Source: Desulfomonilaceae bacterium
GTDB taxonomy: Bacteria; Desulfobacterota; Desulfomonilia; Desulfomonilales; Desulfomonilaceae
Reading direction: 5' to 3'
Length of the DNA: 40,635 nt
Assembly: GCA_031082285.1 (NCBI GenBank)
Contig: JAVHLK010000008.1
Location: 1-40,635, forward strand
Made by a program: the position numbers and the translations under genes. Position 1 is the stretch's first letter. The number at the start of each line of letters is the position of its first letter. Below are positions 17,264 through 25,649 of this stretch, in pieces. The notes under the pieces were generated by a model. It saw only the letters and a program-made list of their open reading frames with translations. It was not told the DNA's origin and made no database searches.

Positions 17264-18262
17264 ATGGCCGACGATCGAGAAATGGAGAACATCTGCGAGT
17301 ATGAAGAAGACGTGATCATTCCGTCACAGGAAGCGCGTCTGAAGGCGGCCGTTGAGGCCATGGCACGTTCCTGTGAACACGAGGAAAACGTCAATCATGT
17401 GGGGGCCGCGTTAATTCCCTCCAAGGACGAAATCATCCGCATTCTCGGAATCCTTCAGGATATTCTCTTCCCGGGCTATTTCGGCAGACAGGAACTCACC
17501 CATTCCACGCTGTCCTATCATCTCGGCCACGAGATGACCATTGCGTTCGAACTCCTTGCGGCCCAAATTTCCAAGAGCATCCGGCACGAGTGCCGCCGCA
17601 TGGACAGTCTGTGCGTCAAGTGCCTTCAGAAGGGCCGAGAGGAAGCCATTGTGTTCCTGGAGAAGCTCCCGGCCATTAGAGAGAAACTCGCACGTGACGT
17701 CCGAGCCCACTACGACGGCGATCCCGCATCCAAGAGCCTCGATGAAATAGTCTTCTCCTATCCGGGACTGTACGCCATCCTCGTCTACCGAGTCGCGCAC
17801 GAACTGTACATCCGGAACATACCGCTCATGCCGAGAATCATGACCGAACACGCGCACTCACTCACGGGGATCGACATCAACCCGGGCGCAACGATCGGGT
17901 CGGACTTCTTTATCGATCACGGGACCGGGGTTGTAATCGGTGAGACCACTGATATAGGGGATCGTGTTCGCATTTACCAGGGAGTCACTCTTGGGGCCCT
18001 GTCGGTACCCCGCGAATCCGAAGGAGGCAACTACCTCAGAGGTCGCAAGAGACACCCCACCATCGAAGACGACGTAACCATTTACGCTCAGGCCACGATT
18101 CTCGGGGGAGAGACGGTCATAGGTGCCCGCTGCGTGATCGGAGGGAACGTCTGGCTCACCTCGTCGGTTCCGCCGGACACGACCGTCCTCATTGAAACGC
18201 CACGGCATGTCTTCAAGGAAGATCGCCCCGCGGCGACACGTAACCGGACTGCACATTCGTGA
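17264..18262 (+). CDS. epsC: Serine O-acetyltransferase (EpsC/SrpH type)
   Basis: The enzyme acetylates L-serine with acetyl-CoA to O-acetylserine, the precursor of cysteine. The 332-residue protein has a ~140-residue helical N-terminal region and a C-terminal left-handed beta-helix of hexapeptide repeats. The catalytic dyad of CysE is preserved: Asp204 in [12 protein letters not shown] and His219 in [15 protein letters not shown], 15 residues apart as in E. coli (Asp143/His158). The extended hexapeptide part and length match the SrpH/EpsC subgroup rather than E. coli CysE (~273). The frame is open back to 17006, but those residues look non-coding and the -10 at 17214 would exclude them; the ribosome site (AGGAG, 13 nt before ATG) is loose, so a start at 17282 is possible. 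No cysK lies beside it. Confidence 0.9.
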   Translation: MADDREMENICEYEEDVIIPSQEARLKAAVEAMARSCEHEENVNHVGAALIPSKDEIIRILGILQDILFPGYFGRQELTHSTLSYHLGHEMTIAFELLAAQISKSIRHECRRMDSLCVKCLQKGREEAIVFLEKLPAIREKLARDVRAHYDGDPASKSLDEIVFSYPGLYAILVYRVAHELYIRNIPLMPRIMTEHAHSLTGIDINPGATIGSDFFIDHGTGVVIGETTDIGDRVRIYQGVTLGALSVPRESEGGNYLRGRKRHPTIEDDVTIYAQATILGGETVIGARCVIGGNVWLTSSVPPDTTVLIETPRHVFKEDRPAATRNRTAHS

Positions 18263-18377
18263 GGGTTTCGGTTCCTGCGATGACCGGGATGCATCCCGCA
18301 AAACCGCGGGACTTAACTCCGAACGTGTCGCCCGGAAATGATAACAGGAGAAAAACAGCATAGGAGACATCAAAATC

Positions 18378-18406
18378 TTGATGCAATCCGTGGTTTTTGT
18401 TACAAT
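18378..18406 (+). promoter_or_regulatory. Sigma-70-type promoter of ilvC
   Basis: TTGATG (18378-18383) and TACAAT (18401-18406) are separated by 17 bp, in an AT-rich patch 53 bp before the ilvC start codon. Spacing and both hexamers fit the vegetative consensus well. No T-box, leader peptide or attenuator is visible in the short leader. Confidence 0.6.
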
Positions 18407-18458
18407 CGCCGGCATTGCTCATGAACTCTTATAAATCATCAACTTGCGGAGAAATCTG

Positions 18459-19466
18459 TTGGCAAAAATCTATTATAACCGGGATGCAGACCCTGCAGCC
18501 TTGGACGGAAAAACTGTTGCGGTAATTGGATACGGCAGTCAAGGTCACGCGCACGCACTCAATCTCAAAGATTCCGGCGTGAGTGTCGTTGTGGGGCTGC
18601 GGAGTGGTAGTCATCGTTGGAACAAGGTTGCGGAAGACGGCCTTACGGTGATGGAGGTGGACGAGGCGGCCAAGCGAGCGGACATTGTGATGATACTCGT
18701 TCCTGATGAACTGCAGGCCCCGTTGTACAGGGAGAAGATTCAGCCCGCCATGGAAAAGGGCAAGACCTTGGCATTCGCTCACGGATTCAATATACATTTC
18801 GGGCAGATCGACCCCGACCCGAGCATTGACGTGTTCATGATTGCACCTAAGAGCCCCGGTCATCTTGTCAGGCGCATGTACAAGACCGGCCAGGGTGTCC
18901 CCGGGTTACTGGCCATCCACCGAGATGCGAGCGGAGAGTGCCGAAAGGCGGCCATGGCGTACGCTCACGGACTTGGCTGCACCAAGGCCGGCCTTATCGA
19001 AACCACGTTCGCGGAAGAGACGGAAACCGATCTTTTCGGCGAGCAGGCGGTGTTGTGCGGAGGCGTAACCGCCCTGATCCAGGCCGGTTTCGAAACCCTG
19101 GTCGAGGCCGGGTATCAACCCGAAATCGCATATTTCGAGTGTCTGCACGAACTCAAACTCATCGTGGACCTGATCTACGAAGGCGGCATCGAACGTATGC
19201 GCTACTCGGTAAGTAACACGGCTGAGTTCGGAGACTTGACTCGCGGCCCACGAATCATTGATGACAGGACTCGTGCCGAAATGAAGAGAATTCTGGCGGA
19301 GATCCGTTCCGGAGAATTTGCGCGCGAGTGGATTCTGGAGAATGCCGCCGGACGCCCCGTATTCAGGGCTCTCGAGCGGCAAGGTGCCGAACATCCTATT
19401 GAGACAGTTGGAAAACAACTCCGATCTATGATGAGCTGGATCTCCTCGTCTCTTGATGAAAAATGA
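18459..19466 (+). CDS. ilvC: Ketol-acid reductoisomerase (class I)
   Basis: KARI isomerises and reduces acetolactate or acetohydroxybutyrate in valine, leucine and isoleucine synthesis. The 335-residue short-form enzyme has the N-terminal [10 protein letters not shown], Rossmann motif [12 protein letters not shown], the cofactor loop GLRSGSHRW typical of NADPH use, the conserved [16 protein letters not shown], and the metal/active-site stretches [16 protein letters not shown] and [23 protein letters not shown] at 18459 is the preferred start: GGAGA lies just upstream and it gives the family's exact N-terminus; a TTG at 18444 in the same frame would add five residues. Unlike many genomes, ilvB/ilvN do not flank it. 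Confidence 0.96.
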   Translation: MAKIYYNRDADPAALDGKTVAVIGYGSQGHAHALNLKDSGVSVVVGLRSGSHRWNKVAEDGLTVMEVDEAAKRADIVMILVPDELQAPLYREKIQPAMEKGKTLAFAHGFNIHFGQIDPDPSIDVFMIAPKSPGHLVRRMYKTGQGVPGLLAIHRDASGECRKAAMAYAHGLGCTKAGLIETTFAEETETDLFGEQAVLCGGVTALIQAGFETLVEAGYQPEIAYFECLHELKLIVDLIYEGGIERMRYSVSNTAEFGDLTRGPRIIDDRTRAEMKRILAEIRSGEFAREWILENAAGRPVFRALERQGAEHPIETVGKQLRSMMSWISSSLDEK

Positions 19467-19890
19467 TTCCGAGCATGCATTGCTCCGCGCCGGCTTCCAA
19501 GGTCTCGACATCGGTCATTGCGGAGAATGAAATCGCGCCCCGATTCGGCTACGCTTCCTGTCCGTTCGCTGTGGAAAATCTCACGGCATGCCCGGAGAGG
19601 AATCGAGAGCGATGGGGCGGACGTCAATAGAAAAGCGAATTTGGAATGCCGAGGCCCGTCGGCAACATTGCCCGACTGAGAATGGTCACGGCTGAGAGAC
19701 TACTCTCGACGCCACTTCAAAGGAGTGACATTCAAACGGAAGCATTGTGCCTCTCATGTCGACACGGTAAACGGCCCGCGGCACTCATTATTTTACATGG
19801 GTATGCGTGCTCGGCCTGCAGCCCATGTTTCGGCGCAAAGGCGATGAGCGGCCGGTATGGATACGGGATGCAGAAAGGAATTTGTGCCAA
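19467..19890. other. Non-coding stretch between ilvC and the AAA ATPase gene
   Basis: This 424-bp stretch holds no frame with protein-like sequence, no clear terminator hairpin after ilvC and no convincing promoter. An AT-richer patch (around 19785-19800) lies ~95 bp before the ATPase start. Confidence 0.5.
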
Positions 19891-21114
19891 ATGATCAAGA
19901 GTATTCGCATTAAGAACTTCAAGAATTTCCGAGAGGCTGAGTTCGACGTCCGGCCCCTTAATGTATTCATCGGTCCCAACGGCGCGGGCAAGTCCAACCT
20001 GGGAAACTTTCTCCTTATGCTCAGTTTTCTCGCATCCGGACCCTTCAGCAGCGCATTCGGACCCGGTCCGTTCACGTTTCGGCAGACCCTGAGCAGGAGA
20101 CAGAAAGGCGATCCAAGCCCGCAGGACCTGGACCTCTATTTCGAAGTCACCTTGGAGGTTGACGGCACAAACTATAACTACGTATTGATATTCAGTGAGA
20201 TTCGACGCAACGAATACCTGATCAAAGAGGAGACGCTGCAGCAAGTCCAGGGGGAAATTCTCTTCACGATCTCGGACGTCAAGGCACGAGAATCCAAAAT
20301 GGCTCAGATGAGAAAGGGCCACGCATGGAATGACGCGGAAAAGCGGATCCGGGCAGTGGCACAATGCCTTTCAAAGATCAAAAGGTATCGCTTCGTACCC
20401 GATCTCATCAAGAAGCCGTCTGCCGTACAAGATTCCTATCTTCTCGATCACACAGGAGAAAACCTTGCCGCAGTGATCCACCACCTGGAAAGGAACCATC
20501 CCGACAACTTTAGACGGATCGTTCAGGAGATCTCCCGGAGTATTCCGGGCATTCGGCGCATCTTCACTCCTCACTTGGGAGATCCTCATCAGGTGGGAAT
20601 CGGCGTGGAAGAAGAGTCCAAATCAGGGTACTTCGTCGGACCGCAGCTGTCGGACGGTTTTCTGGTCTTCCTCGCCTTGTGTACGCTCTTCAACCTTCCC
20701 GATCAGCCGAGGATTTTCTTCGTGGAAGAACCGGAAACCTATCTCAATCCCAATAGACTGAGAGTTCTGTACGGTCTGATGCATCGATTCGCTGCGGCCC
20801 ACCCGAGCAAGCAAGTTCTGATGAGTTCCCATTCGCCCTATTTCATCGACTGGTCCGACGACAAGCCCGAAGAATTGACGCTGATGAACGAGAAGGACGG
20901 CTGGGTGGAGTTCCGTAACCTCAAAGGCGTTCCGGAACTCAGGGAGTTCCTGGAGGAAGATCCCTGGGGTGTGGAGTGGATAAACAGATTCTTCAGAGCG
21001 GATTTTGCGGATGAACCTGTTGCCGAAACGAGCAACGAGACCGAAGAATCGGAGGACGAAGGTTACCCGGACTGGGATGGAGATGAGCGGGAGCATCACG
21101 CAGGAAAATACTGA
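19891..21114 (+). CDS. AAA family ATPase (ABC/RecF-like, AAA_15/AAA_21 group)
   Basis: The 407-residue protein begins MIKSIRIKNFKNFREAEFDV, the usual opening of RecF/SMC-like ATPases, with Walker A GPNGAGKSN (28-36). A signature-like LSDG, Walker B RIFFVEEPE and switch histidine in MSSHSPYFID follow in the second half, so the ATP site is complete. There is no long coiled coil and no TOPRIM or other nuclease domain. The last ~40 residues are acidic (Glu/Asp-rich). Related ATPases serve in DNA repair or in anti-phage systems together with a nuclease, but no partner gene is adjacent, so function stays open. The ATG at 19891 fits the family start; AGGA lies ~12 nt before it. Non-coding stretches of >400 bp flank it on both sides. 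Confidence 0.85.
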   Translation: MIKSIRIKNFKNFREAEFDVRPLNVFIGPNGAGKSNLGNFLLMLSFLASGPFSSAFGPGPFTFRQTLSRRQKGDPSPQDLDLYFEVTLEVDGTNYNYVLIFSEIRRNEYLIKEETLQQVQGEILFTISDVKARESKMAQMRKGHAWNDAEKRIRAVAQCLSKIKRYRFVPDLIKKPSAVQDSYLLDHTGENLAAVIHHLERNHPDNFRRIVQEISRSIPGIRRIFTPHLGDPHQVGIGVEEESKSGYFVGPQLSDGFLVFLALCTLFNLPDQPRIFFVEEPETYLNPNRLRVLYGLMHRFAAAHPSKQVLMSSHSPYFIDWSDDKPEELTLMNEKDGWVEFRNLKGVPELREFLEEDPWGVEWINRFFRADFADEPVAETSNETEESEDEGYPDWDGDEREHHAGKY

Positions 21115-21684
21115 TGTTCGAGGCTGATACCGCGTGTGTCCCGATGCCGCACGCGCCTCTCCATACGGTATCCGTTTCACGCATTCTTTCACCCCGCGCG
21201 ATTTCTCCGTTCAATCATCAGCACCTTCGGTACCGTCATTGTTCATGAAACTTGGTTGGGAATGCTTTCAGGCCCGTGTTCGGCAACACGTCCGCGGTCC
21301 GATCTTGGAGCCTTCCGGTGTGCCGAGGACACCGATGAAGCTCGGTGAATTGTACGGTATGATTGACAAAGTCTTCCCGTCTCATTGACGGATTCGATGT
21401 CGGTCTGACAGTCGAGTAAGAAGAACCATCTTTACATGTATTGTAAGAGCAGGACCCTAAACCGACCCAAGGATGTCCTGGCGCTCAAGTAAAGAAATAC
21501 CACGTTAGGGTGGGGAACTATGGACTAGTAAGCTTATCGAAAATACGTTTTTCGAATGAAGAAAAGTAAATCAAGGCGAACGGAAAGTTCTAGAAAAAAA
21601 TAAAGGAACGTGTTACAAATTTTCTGATTCGTTTTCCCATCGCCGGAAATTCTTCCAGTAACAACACCCTCGGAGGAGCAGGAA
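21115..21684. other. Long non-coding stretch before the DsrM-like gene
   Basis: This 570-bp stretch has no intact gene. It holds a possible decayed gene start (21335-21419), then an AT-rich leader (about 21480-21650) with a hairpin TCGAAAA-TACGT-TTTCGA near 21537-21555. The leader probably contains the promoter of the DsrMK-like genes, but I cannot name a convincing -35/-10 pair. Confidence 0.5.
21335..21419 (+). pseudogene. Possible decayed N-terminus of a Nif3-like protein
   Basis: An ATG at 21335 opens MKLGELYGMIDKVFPSH and stops at 21388. A one-base shift in the same place gives IDGFDVGLTVE before a stop at 21419. The combined pattern resembles the start of Nif3-family proteins, in which a helix ending in FPF is followed by a WDNVGL motif. 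The match is short and could be chance. Confidence 0.2.
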
Positions 21685-22614
21685 ATGGATATCATTCTCA
21701 GGTTGTTGACGTACGCAGCCGGCGTCGTCTTCGTTGTGGCGTTCGCCGCAAAACTTCTCAAATACTTCACCATGCCCATGCACGTGCGGTGGGAGCTCTA
21801 TCCGGTCCCTCATGAAGGCAAGCCGTACGGGGGGTCCTTTTTCGAGGAAGTGGATCATTGGAAAAAGACTCGACACAAGGACCACATGGCGCAGTACGCA
21901 TTCATGGTGCCCGAAATTCTCTTCATCAAGGCATTGTATGAAGACAATCGCCGCCTTTGGTACTGGTCTTTTCCATTTCATATGGGACTGTACTTGAGCA
22001 TAGGCGGTCTTGCATTTCTGGCTGTCGGAGCAATCCTCTCGATATGGGGCCTCACGCCCGGGACCTCCGCTTTGGCGTCATTCGTGCAAGCATTGACTCA
22101 GGTTCTGGCCGTCATCGGCTTCATTCTGGGTACTATCGGGGCTTTGGGGCTCGTCGTCATGAGGCTCACCGATAAGGCGCTGATCGACCATACCGCGCCG
22201 ATTGATTTTATGAATCTGATTTGGCTTGCGGCAATATTCGTAACGGGGTTCCTGGTTTGGATGAGGGACCCGGGATTTGACGTTTCCCGTCAATTTCTGG
22301 CGAGTCTGCTCACGTTCAGGCCTATCCCCGAAATGACCGGCCTTCACGTCATTAATCTGCTCCTTTTTCTCGGCTTCTGGGCTTACTTTCCGTTCACCCA
22401 CATGACCCACATGGTCTCCAAGTATTTTATGTGGGACAAGGTGAAGTGGGATGACGCCCCGAATGTCGGCGACCCGGGAATGGATTCTAAGATTAAGAAG
22501 TACCTTGCCTATCCTGTGACCTGGGCGGCCCCTCATGTTGGGGCCGAGGGGGGAAGGAAGTCATGGGCCGATGTGGCAACGGCCAATCCTTGGGCTGACG
22601 AAGAGAAAAAGTAA
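21685..22614 (+). CDS. DsrM/TmcC/NarI-like membrane cytochrome b subunit
   Basis: The 309-residue inner-membrane protein has about five to six helices (near 5-25, 96-120, 137-160, 174-192, 218-236) and is predicted to carry b haems; candidate ligands are His99, His221, His239 and His242. It belongs to the NarI/DsrM family that passes electrons between menaquinone and a cytoplasmic HdrD-like subunit. The next gene, 15 bp downstream, encodes exactly such a partner. The N-terminal ~90 residues include a soluble loop (VPHEGKPYGG, FFEEVDHWKK). Ribosome site GGAGG precedes the ATG. It differs enough from canonical DsrM that TmcC, HmcE or an unnamed paralogue are equally good names; no DsrJ, DsrO, DsrP or TmcA gene is adjacent. 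Confidence 0.85.
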   Translation: MDIILRLLTYAAGVVFVVAFAAKLLKYFTMPMHVRWELYPVPHEGKPYGGSFFEEVDHWKKTRHKDHMAQYAFMVPEILFIKALYEDNRRLWYWSFPFHMGLYLSIGGLAFLAVGAILSIWGLTPGTSALASFVQALTQVLAVIGFILGTIGALGLVVMRLTDKALIDHTAPIDFMNLIWLAAIFVTGFLVWMRDPGFDVSRQFLASLLTFRPIPEMTGLHVINLLLFLGFWAYFPFTHMTHMVSKYFMWDKVKWDDAPNVGDPGMDSKIKKYLAYPVTWAAPHVGAEGGRKSWADVATANPWADEEKK

Positions 22615-22629
22615 GCGGAGGAAAACACA

Positions 22630-24243
22630 ATGAGACCAGAAGAAATTACCAAGAAAACAGAACAGTTGGAGCATATAAAGCCGAAGGATGTCGTCCCGTT
22701 GCCGCCGCCCTACGATGATTACGAGGAAACACCCATCACGGAATTGACCGAAGATCAGAAAAGACGGTGGGAGCATAGCCTGGACGGCGTAAGCGCACTG
22801 ACGCTGCCGAAACCGGAGAGTCCTGAGGAAGAGGCGCGACTGGTACGGGCTTTTCTGAGCGGTTTGGAGAAACTTTTGTCCAGAGAGAACAACTGGACGT
22901 TCCTTCAGCCGTTGATGCTTTCTCTCGAGTATTGCGCCAAGTGCCAGACATGCGCGGACGCGTGTCCGGTCTATGAAATGAGCGGCGGCAAAGACATCTA
23001 TCGACCCACGTTCCGTTCCGACGTGCTCCGCAAGATTGCCAAGAAGTACCTGTCCACGGGCGGAAAGCTGCTGGCAGGTTTTCGAGGCCATGATATCGAT
23101 CTGAACTGGGACACGGTAGCTCGGCTTGCGGAATTGGCTTATCGCTGTACCTTGTGCAGACGCTGTACGCAGGTATGTCCAATTGGAGTGGACAACGGCC
23201 TCATCACTCACGAACTCAGAAAGATTTTCAGCCAGGAACTCGGTATTGCATCAGAAGAGGTGCATGAGAAAGGATCGGTCAAGCAGCTGAAATTCGGATC
23301 GAGTACCGGGATGATCAAGGCGGCCGTGGAAGACATTATCGAGTACCTGGAAGACGATATTGAGGAGAAGACCGGCAAGACCATTAAGATACCGATCAAC
23401 AAGAAGGATGCCGACATCCTGCTCGTACACAATGCCGGTGAGTTCATGGCGTGGCCCGAGAATCCCATGGCCTTCGCGATTCTTTTCGACGCGGCGGGCA
23501 TAAGCTACACGATTTCCACGGACCTCGTCGGGTACGATGCGGTCAACTACGGCCTTTGGTATGACGATGTGCAGTTTGCCCGAGTCGCCCTTAAACACTT
23601 GGATGTGGCACGTGAGTTGGGAGTCAAGAAGATTGTCATCGGTGAATGCGGCCACGCGCACAAGGCTCTGTCGGTCATTGCCGACCGCCTCCTGCCGGGA
23701 CAAATGATGATCCCGCGGGAGAGTTCCTATACGCTGCTTTGGGATATCGTCAAGAGCGGCAAGATTAAGTTCGATCCGTCCAAGAATGATTTCCCGGTGA
23801 CACTTCACGATCCGTGCAACGCGGTCCGACTTATGGGGCTCGTCCAGCCCCAGAGAAATATCCTCAACGCGATCTTCCCTCCGGGCAGATTCAGAGAAAT
23901 GACGCCCCATGGAGTGGAGAACTATTGCTGTGGAGGCGGATCAGGTTTTGCCATCATGTCTTCGGGCAATTTCTCCGATTGGAAACGTCTCGTCTCGGGC
24001 AGGAAGAAGCTGCAGCAGATCTTGAACGCGTTCCAGGGAGAGATGGACCCGTCAATTCGGAAGATGGTTTGCTCCCCGTGCTCTAACTGCAAGGGCATGA
24101 TCCGAGATATGCTTGAGCATTACGAGGTCTTTGAGAAGACCGGTATCTGGTACACGGGTCTGGTGGAATTTATGGTCAACGCGATGGTCGACCAGGAGAA
24201 ACCCTATATCGATTGGCCCGACGATGAGGACGACGACTTTTAG
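22630..24243 (+). CDS. DsrK/TmcB/HdrD-like Fe-S oxidoreductase
   Basis: The 537-residue protein carries two ferredoxin-type [4Fe-4S] motifs (Cys102/105/108/112 and Cys173/176/179/183) and two HdrD-type CCG segments: HDPCNAVRLMG with the later NYCCGGGSGF, and CSPCSNCKGM near the C-terminus. The CCG domain binds the special cluster that reduces disulfides in heterodisulfide reductase and, in DsrK, probably acts on the DsrC trisulfide. There is no transmembrane helix, so it should be a cytoplasmic face subunit bound to the preceding cytochrome b. Both termini are acidic (last residues DDEDDDF). Substrate is inferred by family only; no dsrC is nearby. Confidence 0.88.
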   Translation: MRPEEITKKTEQLEHIKPKDVVPLPPPYDDYEETPITELTEDQKRRWEHSLDGVSALTLPKPESPEEEARLVRAFLSGLEKLLSRENNWTFLQPLMLSLEYCAKCQTCADACPVYEMSGGKDIYRPTFRSDVLRKIAKKYLSTGGKLLAGFRGHDIDLNWDTVARLAELAYRCTLCRRCTQVCPIGVDNGLITHELRKIFSQELGIASEEVHEKGSVKQLKFGSSTGMIKAAVEDIIEYLEDDIEEKTGKTIKIPINKKDADILLVHNAGEFMAWPENPMAFAILFDAAGISYTISTDLVGYDAVNYGLWYDDVQFARVALKHLDVARELGVKKIVIGECGHAHKALSVIADRLLPGQMMIPRESSYTLLWDIVKSGKIKFDPSKNDFPVTLHDPCNAVRLMGLVQPQRNILNAIFPPGRFREMTPHGVENYCCGGGSGFAIMSSGNFSDWKRLVSGRKKLQQILNAFQGEMDPSIRKMVCSPCSNCKGMIRDMLEHYEVFEKTGIWYTGLVEFMVNAMVDQEKPYIDWPDDEDDDF

Positions 24244-24277
24244 TCCACGACGCGAGTAAGGTCGCATGTTTTCAGCG

Positions 24278-24295
24278 TAACGGCACGTACCGTTA
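24278..24295. repeat. Inverted repeat after the DsrK-like gene
   Basis: TAACGG (24278-24283) and CCGTTA (24290-24295) form a 6-bp stem with a 6-nt loop, 35 bp past the stop codon. It lacks a T-run, so termination is uncertain. Confidence 0.35.
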
Positions 24296-24433
24296 TGTCG
24301 ACCTCGGCAATCGGGCGGGGTGTCAATGGCAGGGTTCCGGAGCCCCTCCCTGTTGGGTCGTCGGCGTTAAAGCAAAGAATACCTGCACGGAAGCCGGCGC
24401 AGCAAGTAGGGCGAGAACTTCCGCGCATTTACC

Positions 24434-24532
24434 TGAAAGTCCTTTTCGTTCTCGTTCCCAGGCTCTGCCTGGGAACGCCTATCCGTCCTGCGTCCCGCGG
24501 GATCTGCGGTCCGGAGCCAAGGCGGACTTTCA
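24434..24532. repeat. REP/MITE-like palindromic element
   Basis: A 99-bp unit is bounded by perfect 9-bp inverted repeats TGAAAGTCC (24434-24442) and GGACTTTCA (24524-24532). Inside it, CGTTCCCAGG-CTCTG-CCTGGGAACG (24453-24477) is a perfect 10-bp stem. The inner palindrome is a type I recall as widely dispersed in unrelated bacterial genomes. It lies in the 423-bp non-coding gap between the convergent DsrK-like and porB genes; apart from it, the inverted repeat at 24278 and the terminator, I see nothing in that gap. Confidence 0.65.
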
Positions 24533-24601
24533 TGATCAGTTGTGACTACCCGTCATGGCGGTTCGCCTGAATTTCCGCAGCGCAGTACCGGCAGAACAAG
24601 G

Positions 24602-24632
24602 AAAGCGGTCGGCAGGGGTTGCCGACCGCTTT
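24602..24632. terminator. Strong hairpin terminator between convergent DsrK-like and porB genes
   Basis: AAAGCGGTCGGCA (24602-24614) pairs perfectly with TGCCGACCGCTTT (24620-24632) around a GGGGT loop. It lies 34 bp past the porB stop on the minus strand. The stem ends in T-runs of three to four in both directions, so it may work both ways. Confidence 0.8.
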
Positions 24633-24666
24633 TCCATGCGGTCTGTACAGGTCGCATGGAACCAGA

Positions 24667-25623
24667 TTACTTCTCCTTCTTGTCATCCGCTCCACATTGT
24701 TTGACCAGCCGCTCCCATCTCTCCGTGATCTGTCCCTGAATATATTCGGTGAGCCTCTCGTCGAGATGTCGGTACCTGCCCTGGCCCTTGAAGTATTCGC
24801 TCACGGGTTTCAATTCCTTGGGCTTGCGATTCAGCTTCCACGAACCGTTTTCCACCTCGTACAGCGGGAAGATCCCTGTGTCCACTGCGAGTTTGCCGTA
24901 TTCGATCGCTTTTTGCGGAGGAATTCTCCAGCCGGTGGGGCATACCGAGAGGATGTGGAGGTATGCGGCACCGTTGACGGCTTTGGCCTTTCTCACCTTG
25001 TTGCCCAGGTCCGCGAAATAGGAGGGGCACGCGGTCGCGGCATAGGGAATACCATGGGCTGCGGCGATGGCCGTCATATCCTTTTTCCAGGTCATCTGAC
25101 CCGCGGGGTGGACCTTGCCCGCGGGCGACGTCGTGGTGGTTGCACCGAACGGCGTCGAGGACGAACGTTGGATGCCCGTGTTCATGTAGGCCTCATTGTC
25201 CACGCAGACGTAAATGACTCTGTGGCCGCGTTCCATCATTCCCGAAAGTGCCTGGAAGCCGATGTCGCTGGTGCCGCCGTCACCTGCCATGGCCACCACG
25301 GTAATGTCTTTGTCCGGGATCCGGCCCTTGCGTTTCAATGCCTTCAGACCGGATTCCACCCCCGACGCCACCGCGGCCGCGTTCTCGAACGCGACGTGAA
25401 TCCATGGGATGTTCCACGAGGTGAGGGGATAAGGAGAAGAGATGATCTCCATGCATCCCGTAGCCATAGCGAGAACCATATCCGGGCCGATGGCTTTGAG
25501 CACGTGGCGCACGGCCAATACTTCCGCGCACCCCTGACAGGCCCGGTGACCGGAGTTTATATACTCTTCCGTCGAGAAGTTCTTCAGCGGCTTGATCTCT
25601 TTTTTCTTCGTTGCTTCGGCCAT
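24667..25623 (-). CDS. porB: 2-oxoacid:ferredoxin oxidoreductase, beta subunit (pyruvate type)
   Basis: The 318-residue subunit binds thiamine diphosphate and a proximal [4Fe-4S] cluster. The TPP motif runs from GDGGTSDIGF to NEAYMNTG. Cluster cysteines are seen in HRACQGC, in ATGCMEI and in SVCPTGW. PWIHVAFENAAAVASGVE is typical of pyruvate- and 2-ketoisovalerate-type enzymes. With PorA it cleaves the 2-oxoacid to CO2 and acyl-CoA and sends two electrons to ferredoxin; pyruvate is likely but not proven. The start at 25623 follows CGGAGAA; an upstream ATG at 25653 would overlap porA. It is the last gene before the terminator at 24602. Confidence 0.93.
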   Translation of the reverse strand: MAEATKKKEIKPLKNFSTEEYINSGHRACQGCAEVLAVRHVLKAIGPDMVLAMATGCMEIISSPYPLTSWNIPWIHVAFENAAAVASGVESGLKALKRKGRIPDKDITVVAMAGDGGTSDIGFQALSGMMERGHRVIYVCVDNEAYMNTGIQRSSSTPFGATTTTSPAGKVHPAGQMTWKKDMTAIAAAHGIPYAATACPSYFADLGNKVRKAKAVNGAAYLHILSVCPTGWRIPPQKAIEYGKLAVDTGIFPLYEVENGSWKLNRKPKELKPVSEYFKGQGRYRHLDERLTEYIQGQITERWERLVKQCGADDKKEK

Positions 25624-25649
25624 AAAATTCTCCGTGCACGTGTCCGTCG

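Noticed and set aside
17867-17927. Asn in place of His in the DIHP motif of the serine acetyltransferase, suspected catalytic loss
   Set aside because: The catalytic dyad of E. coli CysE is Asp143 and His158, 15 residues apart; the matching Asp204 and His219 are both present, so the DINP variant does not remove it.
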